From Ceratothoa steindachneri (Eukaryota; Arthropoda; Malacostraca; Isopoda; Cymothoidae): a stretch of 64,000 nt of DNA. The stretch spans positions 175,869,056 to 175,933,055 of the forward strand of contig OZ018326.1 of NCBI GenBank assembly GCA_963969495.1, written 5' to 3'. How positions within the stretch are numbered: the stretch's first letter is position 1; each line of letters begins with the position of its first letter. Positions 49,975 through 61,160 of this stretch are shown here, in pieces. Both the position numbers and the translations under genes were made by a program. The notes below the pieces were generated by a model. That model saw nothing but the letters and a program-made list of their open reading frames with translations, ran no database searches and was not told the origin of the DNA.

Positions 49975-50460
49975 TCTTGCCAATTATAATAATTTTAATA
50001 CGGAACTCTAAACTAAATTTCTCTCCTTTCAAAATGCCACGTTGCTAAAATATAGTTATAGAAGAAGATTCATAAAAATAAATTTTCTGAACTTCACCAT
50101 TTGTAATTCTTTGGGTTTTAAAAATTTCACAAAATTGCGATACTTATATATATTTCTGAACTTCACCATTTTGTTTTTTGATAAAATAACAAGTCATAAC
50201 GGAACTAAGATGAAATTATTATTCAAATACTGAAAAAAATCCTCTTCTTAAATTATAGAGGTAGTGAGGACCAGACAATGGCTTTGCCAATTCCCCCTAC
50301 GGGGGGAGCTTGTGCTTAACTACTAAGATTCAAATTTAAAATCTAAAAAAATGCATCCATGGTTAATTTTTTATAAATTTTCTAAACTTCGCCAATTCTA
50401 ATAATTTTGAAAAGGAACTCTAAACTAAATTTTCCCCCTTTCAAAATGTCACGTTAAGAG
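49975..50460 (+). repeat. Dispersed 412-bp repeat, one partial and one truncated unit head to tail (copy B)
   Basis: GCCAATTATAATAATTTTAA at 49979 and GCCAATTCTAATAATTTTGA at 50391 are equivalent points, 412 bp apart. Between them lie GTTGCTAAAATATAGTTA, TTAAATTATAGAGGTAGTGA and the unit start CAATGGCTTTGCCAATTCCC at about 50277. Copy A at 18.5 kb has the same order and spacing (108 bp from unit start to GCTAATTATAATAATTTTGA). The second unit stops after CAAAATGTCACGTTAAGAG. Confidence 0.85.
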
Positions 50461-50699
50461 AAGATTCTATTGTCATAATGCCCTTTAACAGTTTTAGGCT
50501 TGCTGATAACCGAGCTTAAGATGTGAAAACTATTAAAAAGTACCTATAGTATAATATATATACAGGGGAAGTGCCCCCAAAAGGGCCCAAGTTTTGATAC
50601 CCTCATTTCTTAATTTTCTGCAAGGATTAAATGAAACTTCAGTGATAACTATTTTATTGTGTTTAAAAACAACATTTCAAAATATGAGTCCTTGGACAA

Positions 50700-51740
50700 T
50701 TCTTCTTTATTCTACAGCACATGTTTGAGATGACATCCATTTAGCTCTGATCATTTCTTGATGTGCAGCAGAAAGATGTCCATGACGACCGACTAATGGC
50801 TCTGATCTCCTCCCTGATGGCTTCCTTGAGTTGCGTGATGGTCCTGGGTCTCCATGCGTACACTCTGTCTTTAAGGTAGCCCCAGAGAAATAATCTGGTG
50901 CGCTAAGGTCTGGGCTGTGAGGTGTCCACTCAAAATCAGTCTTGAGACTGATCACGCGGCCACTAGTTATCTTTCAGTTATCTTTTCAGGTGTAAAAGCT
51001 TGCCACGGGAACAGGGTCTGCAGCTCCTTCTTGAAGGTTTCGAGGACCTCAACATACCACTCCTTGGTGACTGTCACTCTCACGCCAGATTCCTCGAAGA
51101 AGATTGGTCCGATGATACCTCTGGCTGAGATTGCTGCCCATACCTTAGTGGAGTGTAGGGGCATGGGCTTGGTCGCTACCTCATTTGGTTTGAAGTTCCC
51201 CCAGAAGACATTACTCTTCAAGTTTACCTTTCCTTCAAGATGAATGTGAACTTCATCTGAGGTCCAAAGGAGGTTAAGGAAAGTTGGGGTCTACGAAATC
51301 TTCTCCAGTATCTCGACTGACATAGCCTTTCTATGCCTCTTGTCTGAAGTTGTAAGCATCTGCTTCCTCTGTATTGTGTATGGTTAGGCCTTTCCTTCCA
51401 TTACTAGTACTCTCCTGCAACTTTTATGGGATATTCGGAAGGACTAACTTCACTTTCCCAAAGTGCGTTTTGGACTCCGATGAACTGACTCTCTCAGGCT
51501 CTCGACCTGCTCAGCTGGGGCGTCCTGAATTTTTTGGAAGGTTCTCACTAGCTGCATTGAGGTTCCCCGCTGTCCCAAAGTTCTTGAAATGGTCCACCAA
51601 GTCCTGAATTCTGCTTAAAAAGGGGGCTTTTTCACATCCGAACTGATGAACGAAAGTGTCTGCCCTTTCTTGTTTGACGCAGAATATTCTTTCCTGGAGC
51701 TCCCATTGAGATCTATGTTCCCAAGCATGTTTATTTCCCT
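50700..51740 (-). pseudogene. Mariner-class transposase pseudogene
   Basis: On the minus strand, an N-terminal region QERIFCVKQERADTFVHQF (about 51630-51695) and DLVDHFKNFGTAGNLN precede the second helix-turn-helix phrase ESVHRSPKRTLGK (about 51460-51500). The first catalytic block reads FLNLLWTSDEVHIHLEG (about 51230-51285). It is followed by NVFWGNFKPNEV, KVWAAISARGIIGPIFFEES (51090-51150) and VTVTKEWYVEVLETFKKEL. The third block reads WTPHSPDLSAPDYF (about 50880-50925), then YLKDRVYAWRPRTI and LKEAIREEI. The second catalytic Asp block (QQDGA) could not be found between KKEL and WTP, so about 20 codons appear lost or scrambled. Shifts and stops occur. Still, it is the most completely readable mariner-class copy here. 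Confidence 0.85.
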
Positions 51741-51744
51741 ATGA

Positions 51745-52540
51745 TCACAGCCGTACTAACCCTACTGCCATACCATGAGCAAACTTCGTTGTCCGATCCG
51801 ACTCGTTATCTCGAAGTAAGTTTACATAAACTGAAGTTTAGAATCCTCTAAGAATGGCCATGCCATAGGCTACCTATCTGACCAGATACCTGGCTTTTTA
51901 CCCCTGAGTCTACCATTTCCTGAGGGGATTGAAAGTCTGCCAGTGCCTCCGCTCAGACCATTTTTTCTATTACCCCGCGAAGTCCCGCAAACCCTGTTCG
52001 AGTCGTACCTCGTCGTTAAGAACTAACCAGCAGATCTCCCTTCGTGAAACTTTGGCCCCTGTTAATAGGAAAGCTATGTAGCTATCTTCTTCTCGGAGAA
52101 CTGTGCGGCCCCCCTCTTCTTGGACCCATTCAAGACTCCCCTGCCGAGCGGCAGAACCGTCTCCTGTTTGAGATTCCATATCTCTAGAGTAGAGAAAATC
52201 TCGTTCTTGAACAAGAAGTACCCAGAATTCCCCTCTACGAGACCTCTTCATTAGGATTCCGTGAAGTATCTTCTCCAAGACCTGTGCCGTTGGTCTGCCC
52301 ACACCGTCAGAACTCCACCATGCTTCAAGGTAAAGCGATCTTGTGTTGTAAAACCCCGATTACACTCCGTCAATCGTAATTAATATCTCTTGTTCAAGTT
52401 AATGTTAATTTTGCTCCTCCCCCTTAACTCTGTCATATTATAAAGTTTCACTATCTAATTAACTATCTTGACAAGTAATTTTCCCCCTTTTCTTGTATAT
52501 ATATAGATATATTACTCCATTCATTATATATATTAAAATT
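51745..52540. other. GC-rich block with a 110-codon antisense frame
   Basis: Minus frame 51970-52302 encodes a charged, Glu/Arg-rich protein with no recognised domain (LLVQERDFLYSRDM, EEGGRTVLREEDSY). It sits between a mariner-class transposase and the putative right terminus of the same element. It may be an insertion within that element. Confidence 0.35.
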
Positions 52541-52562
52541 ATTTTGGGGGCGTCTTGTTCTT

Positions 52563-53099
52563 TATATATCCGTTGAGCTGCAACTTGGCAAGCCATTAGA
52601 TAAATCCCGGTCAACTATAAATCGGACTCTGTATAAGAATCAAGGATTTGGTCCCCCACTCCTTTAATTGTCCCAAAGCATATCGCAGGTGGCCACGAGT
52701 TAGCTATCTCCACGTGCTCGTGTATGCGCCCTTGCGCTGTGCGAGTATTCACAGGCATACCTCGACAGCTTCCTTATACCTCGCATTTTTTAATGCGAGG
52801 TATTGAATTGAATGAAATTCTGTTCTCAATTTGCGTTAGGTTAAAGTCCAATTCTTTCATATAACACATCATATTTATTGCCTATTATGATATTGCATGG
52901 CGGAATTATCGGATATACATAGAAATTATTAAATTTTCCAAACGTGTCACATTAGCGACACTAATTGGATGAGTAGTTAAAACTCTGAAAATTACAGCAA
53001 CACAAAACTGAGACAAGAAGCTCAGTAGAGGGATGAGGGTCCATTGGCAGTGATTAGGTCACTTATTCTCCGAGATCTACCCTCCAAAATCGTGAAATA
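52563..53099. other. Unassigned sequence with one short perfect hairpin
   Basis: ATACCTCGCATT at 52776-52787 pairs perfectly with AATGCGAGGTAT at 52792-52803 around a TTTT loop. No coding motif or RNA gene is otherwise recognised. Confidence 0.5.
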
Positions 53100-53470
53100 C
53101 CTAGTGAGTTTGATGCTGCTCCACTTCTCAGTGATATCTGCTTTTTGTTGCCCATTGGAGGCTGACTGACAACGCCATACAACTGATTTCAGGTCCGGTA
53201 AATTGTTTCATTGGAATCATATCCGAAGCCTGAAGGAGTCAATCCATCAGCGTCATATCTTTTCAAGAACCAGTCCATAGTGGACACTGACTTGTAACAT
53301 GGGTCATTGTTCTGCTGGAAAATCACATACTGGCATTTCCCCAGAGCTCTTTGTCTGAACGCAGGATAAAATCTCTCATGAGAGCATCGTATGTCTCTCA
53401 ATTTATAATGCCATTACAAATTGTGAGAGAACTTAGCAGTAAATTGGACATACAGCTAGAAACCTATACA
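53100..53470 (-). pseudogene. Tc1-like transposase fragment
   Basis: The minus-strand 70-codon frame (53189-53401) reads FYPAFRQRALGKCQYVIFQQ, then NNDPCYKSVSTMDWFLKRYD. The pattern FQQDNDPKHTS-x-(2-5)-WF is the second catalytic block of Tc1 transposases. The Asp is Asn here. After it LTPSGFGYDSNETIY is a degraded SPDLNPIE region. Only this central piece is readable. Confidence 0.72.
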
Positions 53471-55745
53471 TAGCGGCCACTATGCAAAGCAAACCACAAT
53501 CAGCATATTTATAGACATGTTCAAGGAATAATAAAAATTCCAGGTCTCCGATTACTAAAAACTTTTAACCGCGTTTGTAATACGTATTAGAACATGTTTC
53601 ATCAACATTTCTTATAATGAATCTTAGTCTGAAAGATTCAATGAATCCTATTACAAATTTATACTCTACCCATATCTTTATTATTCATTTTGTTTAGAAA
53701 TGGGTAATTAACAGACTTTTTCACCATTCACTATTCTTTCTACGATAAAGAATACTAGTTTGACTCCATAATAATTGATAGTAAACCTAAATAATGCAAG
53801 TCTCAGTCCACTTTGAAAAATAGTTCAATCTGATTAACATTCAAAACATCTACTAAGCACTTGCTAAGTCCATCTTTGCCGAAAGAAGTCAGGATCCTTT
53901 TTTGTTTACTCCTACGATGCTACTTGCTATATATTCAGTTGCGTGTTGTGGAAAAAGTTGGTAACTAGTGAAAAGGTTAATAATATTAGTTGTAATAAAA
54001 TATCAACTTCTTTCAAGAAAACACTGCAACATTCCTCTACTCGAACGCTACATTAGGATGCTTACATATCCTAAAGGCAACGAAAAATTCAGAAACCTCT
54101 TGCATGATATGATTTACATAACTTCAAATTTACCAGAAATTAGAAAGGAAAGTATTTTTATTATTAGAGGAAAATTTTTATTATTGGCAAATATATTTGA
54201 GTTATAATTTGATATTTTTAGTGAATTATGGTGTATATATAAAATCGTATAAGAAATTTAAATCAAAGGTAGAAACGAAAAATAGTTATAACTCAATTCT
54301 GAAGTCAAATTGGAAATTCACAATTAAAAGGCATTTTCTAACAATTTAAAATTTGTCCCAATTTTGTGCATGTGGACGGCTAAAGGTGAAACAGAATCTT
54401 ATTCCTAGTAAAGAAATTTTTGGATAAATTATAAAGATAAAATAACAGGAAAAATGAGATTGTGGTTTTCACATTCTGATATAGAAGAATAGACTCAAAT
54501 AAACCTAAAAATTGAACACTTTGATCTTTTATGAAATATTATAATGGGTTCACGTGATAATAAAAAATAATTTGACTTAATGGAGTAGGAATAGAATATA
54601 GTGGTCTAAAAAGAGCAGTTTCATCCAAAGTCCCTCAGCTCAACATTGGAAGTGTCCGAATATAGAGTGATCAAATGATCTTTTTTGTTGATGTTCTCTT
54701 TTGCAAAGCAAACTGTGCAAAGTTTGCAACTAAGATTAGTAAACATGTCAAACTATAAAATAATAGCCAGTGCCTATAGATACTCACAAACCCTTTTAAA
54801 ATAGAGAGAGCTCGTGGTAGGTTTTATGAGCAATGAACACTGAGATAAGACCACTGCTCTCCTAAAGTTTACTAGTCGTCCTCAAAAGTAATTATTAAAT
54901 TTTCTACAAAGGAATGCCATCAATATTATAATCAGCATGTCCCTAACGTAAAAGCATAAACAGACTCAGTCATATTTTTCAATTCCTTATTTTGTCAATA
55001 TTATTTTTTTCTGCTAAACCTAGGAACATTTTGACCGTTTTTAAAAAAGAACAAAGGACCGGAATATAATATTTTAGGCTGATTAATAATAAGAATCTGT
55101 GTATAAGAGTGTAGCTAATAATTTCAATGCAATGGAGAACTTACTAAAGAAAATCTTTGCCTTACGCACTAAATAATAGATGCAACGGCATTTGGCAAAT
55201 GTTGAAGGGATGTTATTCACATATCAAACTTATCTCAGTAAATAAGTCAAATAATTTCAAAGATCACCTTAATATAATAGATTTGTTAAATTGCTATAAA
55301 AATTAATATAATTTTAATTCAAAAAACAACACATAAATTGAAAAAATGGAGTACGAAAAGCATTGTTCAAATCTATTAAACTTTTTAATTATGAGCACAT
55401 CTAATTAAAGATATACTAAGGAAAAATATCTTATTAAATACTTGCGTATAATTAAATGACAATTGTAAGATTCTAAAATAATGTAAAACATTCAAGAAAA
55501 ATTAATGTTAGTAGAATGTAGGAATCTCAGGTGTTTGAGAGGCACTGTAGGCGCTCGTTATTGCTTTTGTTATTTGCCATGTTTAATTCTAGGTGCAATT
55601 CTTGGATAGATCGCAACAGAATAGAGAACAACAAAATCTCTCCTTTGAGCACTGTCCTTACGGACATTTCCAAAGGATTGGTAAACTACTTCGGAAACAA
55701 GGGCTCTATTTAGAATACTATTGTGCATACGGAGTCCCTTAATTA
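53471..55745. other. Long unassigned AT-rich stretch
   Basis: Frames at 53968-54207 and 55531-55713 (+) have no recognised motif. No repeat or RNA gene found. Confidence 0.4.
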
Positions 55746-55809
55746 AAATTTTATTTTGGTTCGACTTGAGCCCATTATAATCGGTTCAAGTCTAACCAAA
55801 ATAAAATTT
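55746..55809. repeat. 64-nt hairpin, 28-bp stem, 8-nt loop
   Basis: Arms 55746-55773 and 55782-55809 are reverse complements with three mismatches (AAATTTTATTTTGGTT / AACCAAAATAAAATTT at the base; CTTGAG / TTCAAG near the loop ATTATAAT). No coding context. A microRNA-type precursor or short foldback element are both possible. Confidence 0.88.
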
Positions 55810-56809
55810 ATTATACGATTTTTTATTGACGCTATTCCCATAGAATTTTCCGTCTCAGGGTAATTGATATTATTCTGCTCGGTATAAATTTCTGCTCTGA
55901 AAAGGTGACAGAACAAAGCTGAATAAACAGCGTATAGGTAAGAGTACATGCATAGTCATACATTTAATATATAATAAAAAACAATTAACCTATTTTATAT
56001 CAATATGAGATATGAAATCTTCCAAGTTCTTTTCAAGTAGCTGCAATTTTATCTATAAGTCATTAAGGAGTTCTTTCGAAATGCGAGCCATCATTGAATC
56101 ATAAGTGCATATTAAATTTGTTTTAATTGTAAGAATGAAAATCTTTTCCAAATGGCAGCTGCCGATACGGGACGAAGAATACTTTAAATCCAGTTTATGA
56201 ATCAAAACTAATATGGGATTCTATACCACATTCAATGCGATACAACCCACCTCTGTCTCCCGATGAAGTATATTTTTTTGTGTGACCTCACCTTGCGATA
56301 GGCCGTAATTAAAATATAATAGCTAATGGAAAAAATATATCCTTGCTTTATTGGTTCCATCTATATTAGCTATGAAATCAAAAATAAAATGATTTAGGTT
56401 TAATATAAAAATAAGAATTAAAACTTCAAATGGAAATATAGGTCAAAGAAAACGGTGTTTTGAGAGAATAAAAATTGGTGATCTGAACTTTAACTGCATC
56501 TTCGATTCACAAAATCACCCATAAAATTTGTGGCTTATTGAATTATTCTATGATAATATGTTAATATAATGTGCTCACTGTGCTTGTTGCTTTAGTATGG
56601 TTAAAAATTACGAATCATAGGCATATATTATCGCAAAAGGTAAAGTTTTCGATAATTTGGTGCAATATTTCCAACCAGTGGATCGATTTTTAAAAATAAG
56701 AATTCTCTTACTACTTTCATTCTTGAAATAACGTATAAATTATTAATTTCTTTTTCTAAGAATCACAAATTTGCAACAATCAAGTTTTCATAACAAGTCA
56801 AATAAACGG
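55810..56809. other. Unassigned AT-rich sequence
   Basis: No motif recognised. The 5' end of the older piggyBac element should lie in or near this stretch, but its terminal repeat was not identified. Confidence 0.35.
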
Positions 56810-57083
56810 CTGTATAAAGATGAATATGATATCGAGAATAATGATAATGATGAAACTTCTGATAAATCTTTTTCTATAGATAACTTATCTTATCAATATT
56901 CTGATCTCCATTCTTAACACTTTGACTGCCAAGCCATTTTGACATTATATTTCTCCGGAGGCCAATTTTTGGAGGCAATTTAGAAACTACTTTGTGTATG
57001 CAGTAGTATGGTATGAGTATTATTTGTAATTGCCCCAAACTTTTCAAGTTATTATTTTGATGTAAATTTACTCTTATATGTTA

Positions 57084-57148
57084 TGTCACACATATATGTG
57101 TGACAGTAATTTTACGCTAGTCAGGTTGTCACACATATATGTGTGACA
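57084..57148. repeat. Two left subterminal 22-bp palindromes
   Basis: TGTCACACAT-AT-ATGTGTGACA occurs at 57084-57105 and 57127-57148, 43 bp apart, inside the left end of the younger piggyBac. Such repeated palindromes are candidate transposase-binding sites. That role is inferred from position. Confidence 0.9.
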
Positions 57149-57289
57149 CAAATCTGCAGGCACTATATTTGTGAAAAGTATTTGCAGATAAACTCATTTT
57201 TATTTCTTTTTTTCAGCAGATTCAAAGTTACATTTCAGGAGAATTTAAGAATCATTCATATTTAAATATATTACGTTTTGAAAGAAATT

Positions 57290-57460
57290 AATAAATTAAT
57301 GGCCTGTGTTAGTGTTCTATTTCCATCCTCGAAACCACTAAATGAACTTGACTGGTCTGTCTTAAAAGGATGAAGAGGATGAAGAGAATGATAACCAGTC
57401 AAGCTCATTTAGTGGTTTCGAGGATGAAAATAGAACACTAACACAGGCTATTAATTTATT
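57290..57460. repeat. 67-bp inverted duplication of transposase N-terminal coding DNA
   Basis: Arm 57290-57356 is the reverse complement of arm 57394-57460 with three mismatches in 67, and a 37-bp spacer. The right arm is in the transposase frame (SSSFSGFEDENRTLTQAINL). The left arm is the same DNA inverted, placed just before a stop at 57363 and the acidic DEEDEENDN. The normal start of the gene is therefore replaced by an inverted copy of its own sequence. Confidence 0.93.
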
Positions 57461-59083
57461 AGAGTTGAATGAAGCTTATCAGAAAGAAACTGAAGACATA
57501 GCAGAAACTCAACCAGTGTGGACAGAATTTGTCGGGAGAACTCAAAATTTTGAATTCACAGGGAGAAGTTGGATAATCCCAGAACTAGACAACACAAGCA
57601 ATCCCATTAATGTATATAATCTCCTATTCGACGATAGAATCTTTGGTATCGTTGTACGTGAGACGAATTTGTATGCTAACCAAATTTATACCGAAAGAAC
57701 TAGAAGAAGCCCAAGAGCAAGACAAAGCACATGATAGCCTACAAATAAAGAAGGAATTCAAACATTCCTTGCTCTTATCATTAGGATGGGTTTACTTAGA
57801 ACGGGATCCATTGAAGACTATTGGAGAAACACAATCCTATACAAAACTGGCCTGAGTGAGAAAATAAGCCTCAACAGGTTTCAAATTCTTCTAGCGTGCC
57901 TTCATTTTGCAGACAACGAACAAGCACAGGAAAGAAACAGGCTAGCCAAAATTGGAGCACTATTAGATCTGCTCAATGAAAACTTCCAATTTTTATACAA
58001 ACCAGGGAGTGAGGTAGTTATTGATAGAATCCTCATTCCCTGGCGAGGAAAGCTCGTTTTTCGCCAGTATATACCTAACAAAGCTCATAAATAGGGGATA
58101 AATTTTTTTTAAGGAGGGTTATACCTATAAACTCTCTGTATATACAGGTCAGTCACAAGATAGAAGAAAACAACATGGATTGGCAAAAACTGTGTGCACA
58201 GAACTAATGTCTTCCCTCCTAAACGAAGGGAAAACTCTCTACGTTGATAATTTTTACACAAGCTACGAGCTTGCATTATTGTTTCTTATAAACAAAACAC
58301 ATGTTGTTGGCACACTAAGAGCAAAGAAAAAGAACATCTCTCACGAAGTATTAGGTGCTACTCTCCAAAAGGGGGAGAGGATCGCCAGAGAAGACCAACA
58401 TGGGGTTGTTTTGCTAAAATGGAAAGATGCCAGTGATGTTAGACTCCTCTCACAAAACACCAACAAATCCTCGTTAATGTGAGAGATGGAACACCGGTAG
58501 AAGTCCAATCACAGCAGGAAGCTAGACAGGAAGAACCAGAACCACAGGCAGGAACTCCACATGAAGTATAGCCTGTACCATCCACAAATATCCAACATCA
58601 GCAACAAAGACGGTGTAGGAATTCACGAAGAACAGAAAAGAAACCACTAGGAATACTCTCGTATAACAAGAGAAAAGTGGGAATTGACATATCAGACCAA
58701 ATGGCCTAATATGAAACCTCTCTCAGGAAGGGCATAAAATGGTATAGAGAGCTGGCCATATCCCTTTTGACTGGGGCAGCTATGGTCAATGCGTGGATTG
58801 TTTACAGAAAACTGACGGGAAGAATAATCAAATTGAAGGAGTTCAAAGAAATAATTGTGCTCTCTCTTCTGTGAGTAGAAAATCCACGGCCCTGTCTGCC
58901 TAAACCAAAAAAGGTAAAGAAAATAAGATCAGAAGAAGGTGCAAGATGTGTTATCAAAAGTTATCGAAGACACAAACAAGGGTGGAGGCTATAAGGAAGG
59001 CCACAAATGTATATACTGATTGCAAGGGCTGCCTAGCAGAGACATTCTTCTGTCTACATTGCTTCAAGGAGTTTCATGAGTAG
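57366..59083 (+). pseudogene. piggyBac-type transposase, near-complete but disrupted
   Basis: Frame 57366-58094 reads the acidic N-terminus DEEDEENDN, then VRETNLYANQIYT, tandem stops at 57732-57737, and FLALIIRMGLL with SIEDYWRNT. It goes on to SLNRFQILLACLHFADNEQA and the first catalytic block VVIDRILIPWRGKL (about 58015-58056). After a T-run shift near 58106 the second frame has GGYTYKLSVYTGQ, LYVDNFYTSYELALLF (second Asp) and KWKDASDVRLLSQNT (third Asp), to 58482. A third stretch has VGIDISDQMA (fourth Asp) near 58677-58706. The C-terminal cysteine-rich domain CKMCYQKLSK, CKGCLAE and CLHCFKEFHE ends at the stop 59081-59083. All catalytic Asps survive, but the start is lost and at least two shifts and several stops break it. 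The insertion was fairly recent. Confidence 0.92.
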
Positions 59084-59492
59084 GATGAAATATGGAAAAC
59101 AATGTGTAACATAATAAAAGTTATTTTACTTAGTTTGTCCATAAAAGGTAAAAATGTTGCTTTAATTAGTTTGTGAAAAGGTAAAACGTCTTCTTTTTTA
59201 TATTCGTATTTTCTTTCCTTATAGCTAATTGTTTTTGCAAAAAAATGTATAATCTTAAGTGTATTTATCACTTCTTCATGTACAACAAACAATTAATAAA
59301 TAAAAAAACAAATCCATTATGTTTTATGAGGTATGTTGAAAATTAAATGCTACCTCTTTTTTATAGTGGTTTTCGTTTTGTTTCGACATTGATTACGAAT
59401 CAGGAGGAAAACTTGCATCATATGGTTTATACCACCTTCCCATAATAATTACAATTAGAGATGTGTGACACAAGCTAAAAGAAAGAAATGGG

Positions 59493-59514
59493 TGGCACAC
59501 ATATATGTGTGACA
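59493..59514. repeat. Right subterminal palindrome
   Basis: Reads TGGCACACAT-AT-ATGTGTGACA, one mismatch from the left palindromes, about 50 bp inside the right TTAA. Confidence 0.88.
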
Positions 59515-61160
59515 AAGCGTCGGAGCGGAGGAAACATGAGTGTGACATGGCAGTCTAAGTATTAAAGGGAAATTGAAGATAATGAGTCTAACAATGAAAG
59601 GAAACATAGCATTTTAGATGGTCAGAAGCTATAAAAATTCAGACCTGTGTCAATGGAAAAAGATAGTTCAAATGATACAAACCACATAAATAATTAAGGA
59701 ATAACTCTCTATTCTTCTTGTTCCATCCCAAGCTGATAGAAAAAAAATAGGAATTGATGAATATTCTCTGGTTTTAACTGATACCTAATATGGTAGATTA
59801 TATAGTTCAGAAAACCATTGATTATACCAACCATCTTCTCTTGAGTTTATATTCAACGCGGCTCTCAAAGAATGAAATCTTGGTTTGAAACCAACAATGC
59901 AGAAATAAAAATAACGTTAGGAATTATTCTATTTATTGGCTTGAATCCTCAACCATGTAATTGATTCTTGATTGTCTACAAGTGCATTTTTATTTAGGAA
60001 AAATAATTATTGATACAATGTACAGAGATCGATTCTTATATTTATTTGTGAGCGCTGCCATTTGCAGATATGAATGCACCAGTTGGTAGTAGGTTAAACA
60101 AAATAATCGGGTAAAAAAGATGTTGTGAGAGCGATATAAGGAAGTCTACCCCTTAAGCTGATAAATTGCAGTTAATAAAACTATTGTCATTTTGAAGAAG
60201 GTTACTTTTGAAACCATATATTCTAAACTAAACACAAATATGGTTCTAAACTTTTCAAACAACACTCTTCTGAACGATAGACTTGGAACTTGTGGAAAAA
60301 GTGAGGCCTAGCAAAACTTGAAGTTGTCATTCAGTAGTAGCTAGTCTAATAGAACTTATACACCTCAAAAAATGATACAATCATTTTAAAGATAACTACT
60401 ACACTTCGCTCACTCTACTTGAATACTTTTTATTACATAGAACCTACTCATGTGGAGCACTGAGATGTAAGAGATAGGCCTACCAAGTTATTTAGGTAAA
60501 GCAAAGCTGAGGAGAGGAGAACTAATATATAAGAAAATGACAAGGATATCAAAGTTATAAAATAAAAAGATAAATAAGTGTTTTGCCAATGATATCAGTT
60601 CCAGAACACCATAAAAATACTGTAACAAATGCAAAGAGAAGAAAAGATAAATAAACTGTCATAAAAAACTTAAGTGTCATAAAATAAAGTTTCCCAAAAA
60701 GGGCGCCGATATTTCATATCAGTTTTCAGCCCTATAGTGCCATTTGAGGAAAACGAAAAAGTGGTATGCAAATTATCCATGGAATTGGTTTTGTGTACAT
60801 CATAGTTAATTCTTGTTTCTCTTTAACAAATATTATTGTGGAAACATTATTTGGTGCTTACTGAAGTTCAAGGAATCGCACATTATTAAGGGGCAGTCCT
60901 AAAGAAGATCCGAAACCAGGTGGGCCTTGGTCAGAGATTAAATGAAGCTGATTTATAGTTCACTATTTATCAGAGGTTAAGAGTCAAAAAGAAAGAGTAG
61001 AAGACGAGGTGTTCCATTTTATCACATGATAGCTATAAATGAAGGATCCAAGATTGCTGATAAAACAGCTAATAAGGTTTTTACATTTTGTGAAAGATGT
61101 CCGGGAAGTCCATTTTTATGTTCAGGTGGTTAAATAAAAAACAAAGATATATTGTTATAA

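Larger units (their letters stand above)
50563..52562 (-). mobile_element. Candidate mariner-class transposon with extra internal sequence
   Basis: The left end reads TA then CAGGGGAAGTGCCCCCAAAA. Near 52535-52566 the sequence reads ATTTTGGGGGCGTCTTGTTC then TT and TATATA, so the reverse complement of the right end shares GCCCCCAAAA at the same distance from a TA. The interior holds a minus-strand mariner-class transposase next to the left end. At 2.0 kb it is longer than typical for the class. The surplus (51.75-52.54 kb) is GC-rich and unassigned. The termini agree well only in the 10-bp core, so the right boundary is tentative. Confidence 0.45.
56914..59565 (+). mobile_element. piggyBac transposon with TTAA target duplications
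   Basis: The left boundary is TTAACACTTTGACTGCCA. The reverse complement of the right boundary is TTAATACTTAGACTGCCA (16 of 18 identical). TTAA at both edges is the hallmark of piggyBac integration. Subterminal 22-bp palindromes occur at 57084 and 57127 on the left and at 59493 on the right. The interior carries a plus-strand piggyBac transposase with all its recognisable domains. The 2652-bp total fits an autonomous element. It lies in the N-terminal coding part of an older piggyBac copy. Confidence 0.9.
56810..61160 (+). pseudogene. Older piggyBac-type transposase, split by a younger piggyBac
   Basis: Two parts flank the insertion. Left (56820-56913): an acidic run DEYDIENNDNDETSDKSF, typical of piggyBac N-termini. 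Right (59566 onward): EIEDNESNNERKHSILDGQ continues the acidic region. Then WFETNNAEIKITLGIILFIG with LNPQP (59880-59965), MYRDRFLYLFVSAAICRY (about 60020-60075), LLHRTYSCGALRCKR (about 60432-60476), KLRRGELIYKKM and a C-terminal FCERCPGSPFLCSGG (about 61087-61130). The last resembles the cysteine-rich domain. Excising 56914-59561 rejoins the acidic region in the same frame, with one stop formed at the TTAA. The core catalytic Asp blocks are not readable. Dead and older than its insert, as judged by decay. Confidence 0.72.
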
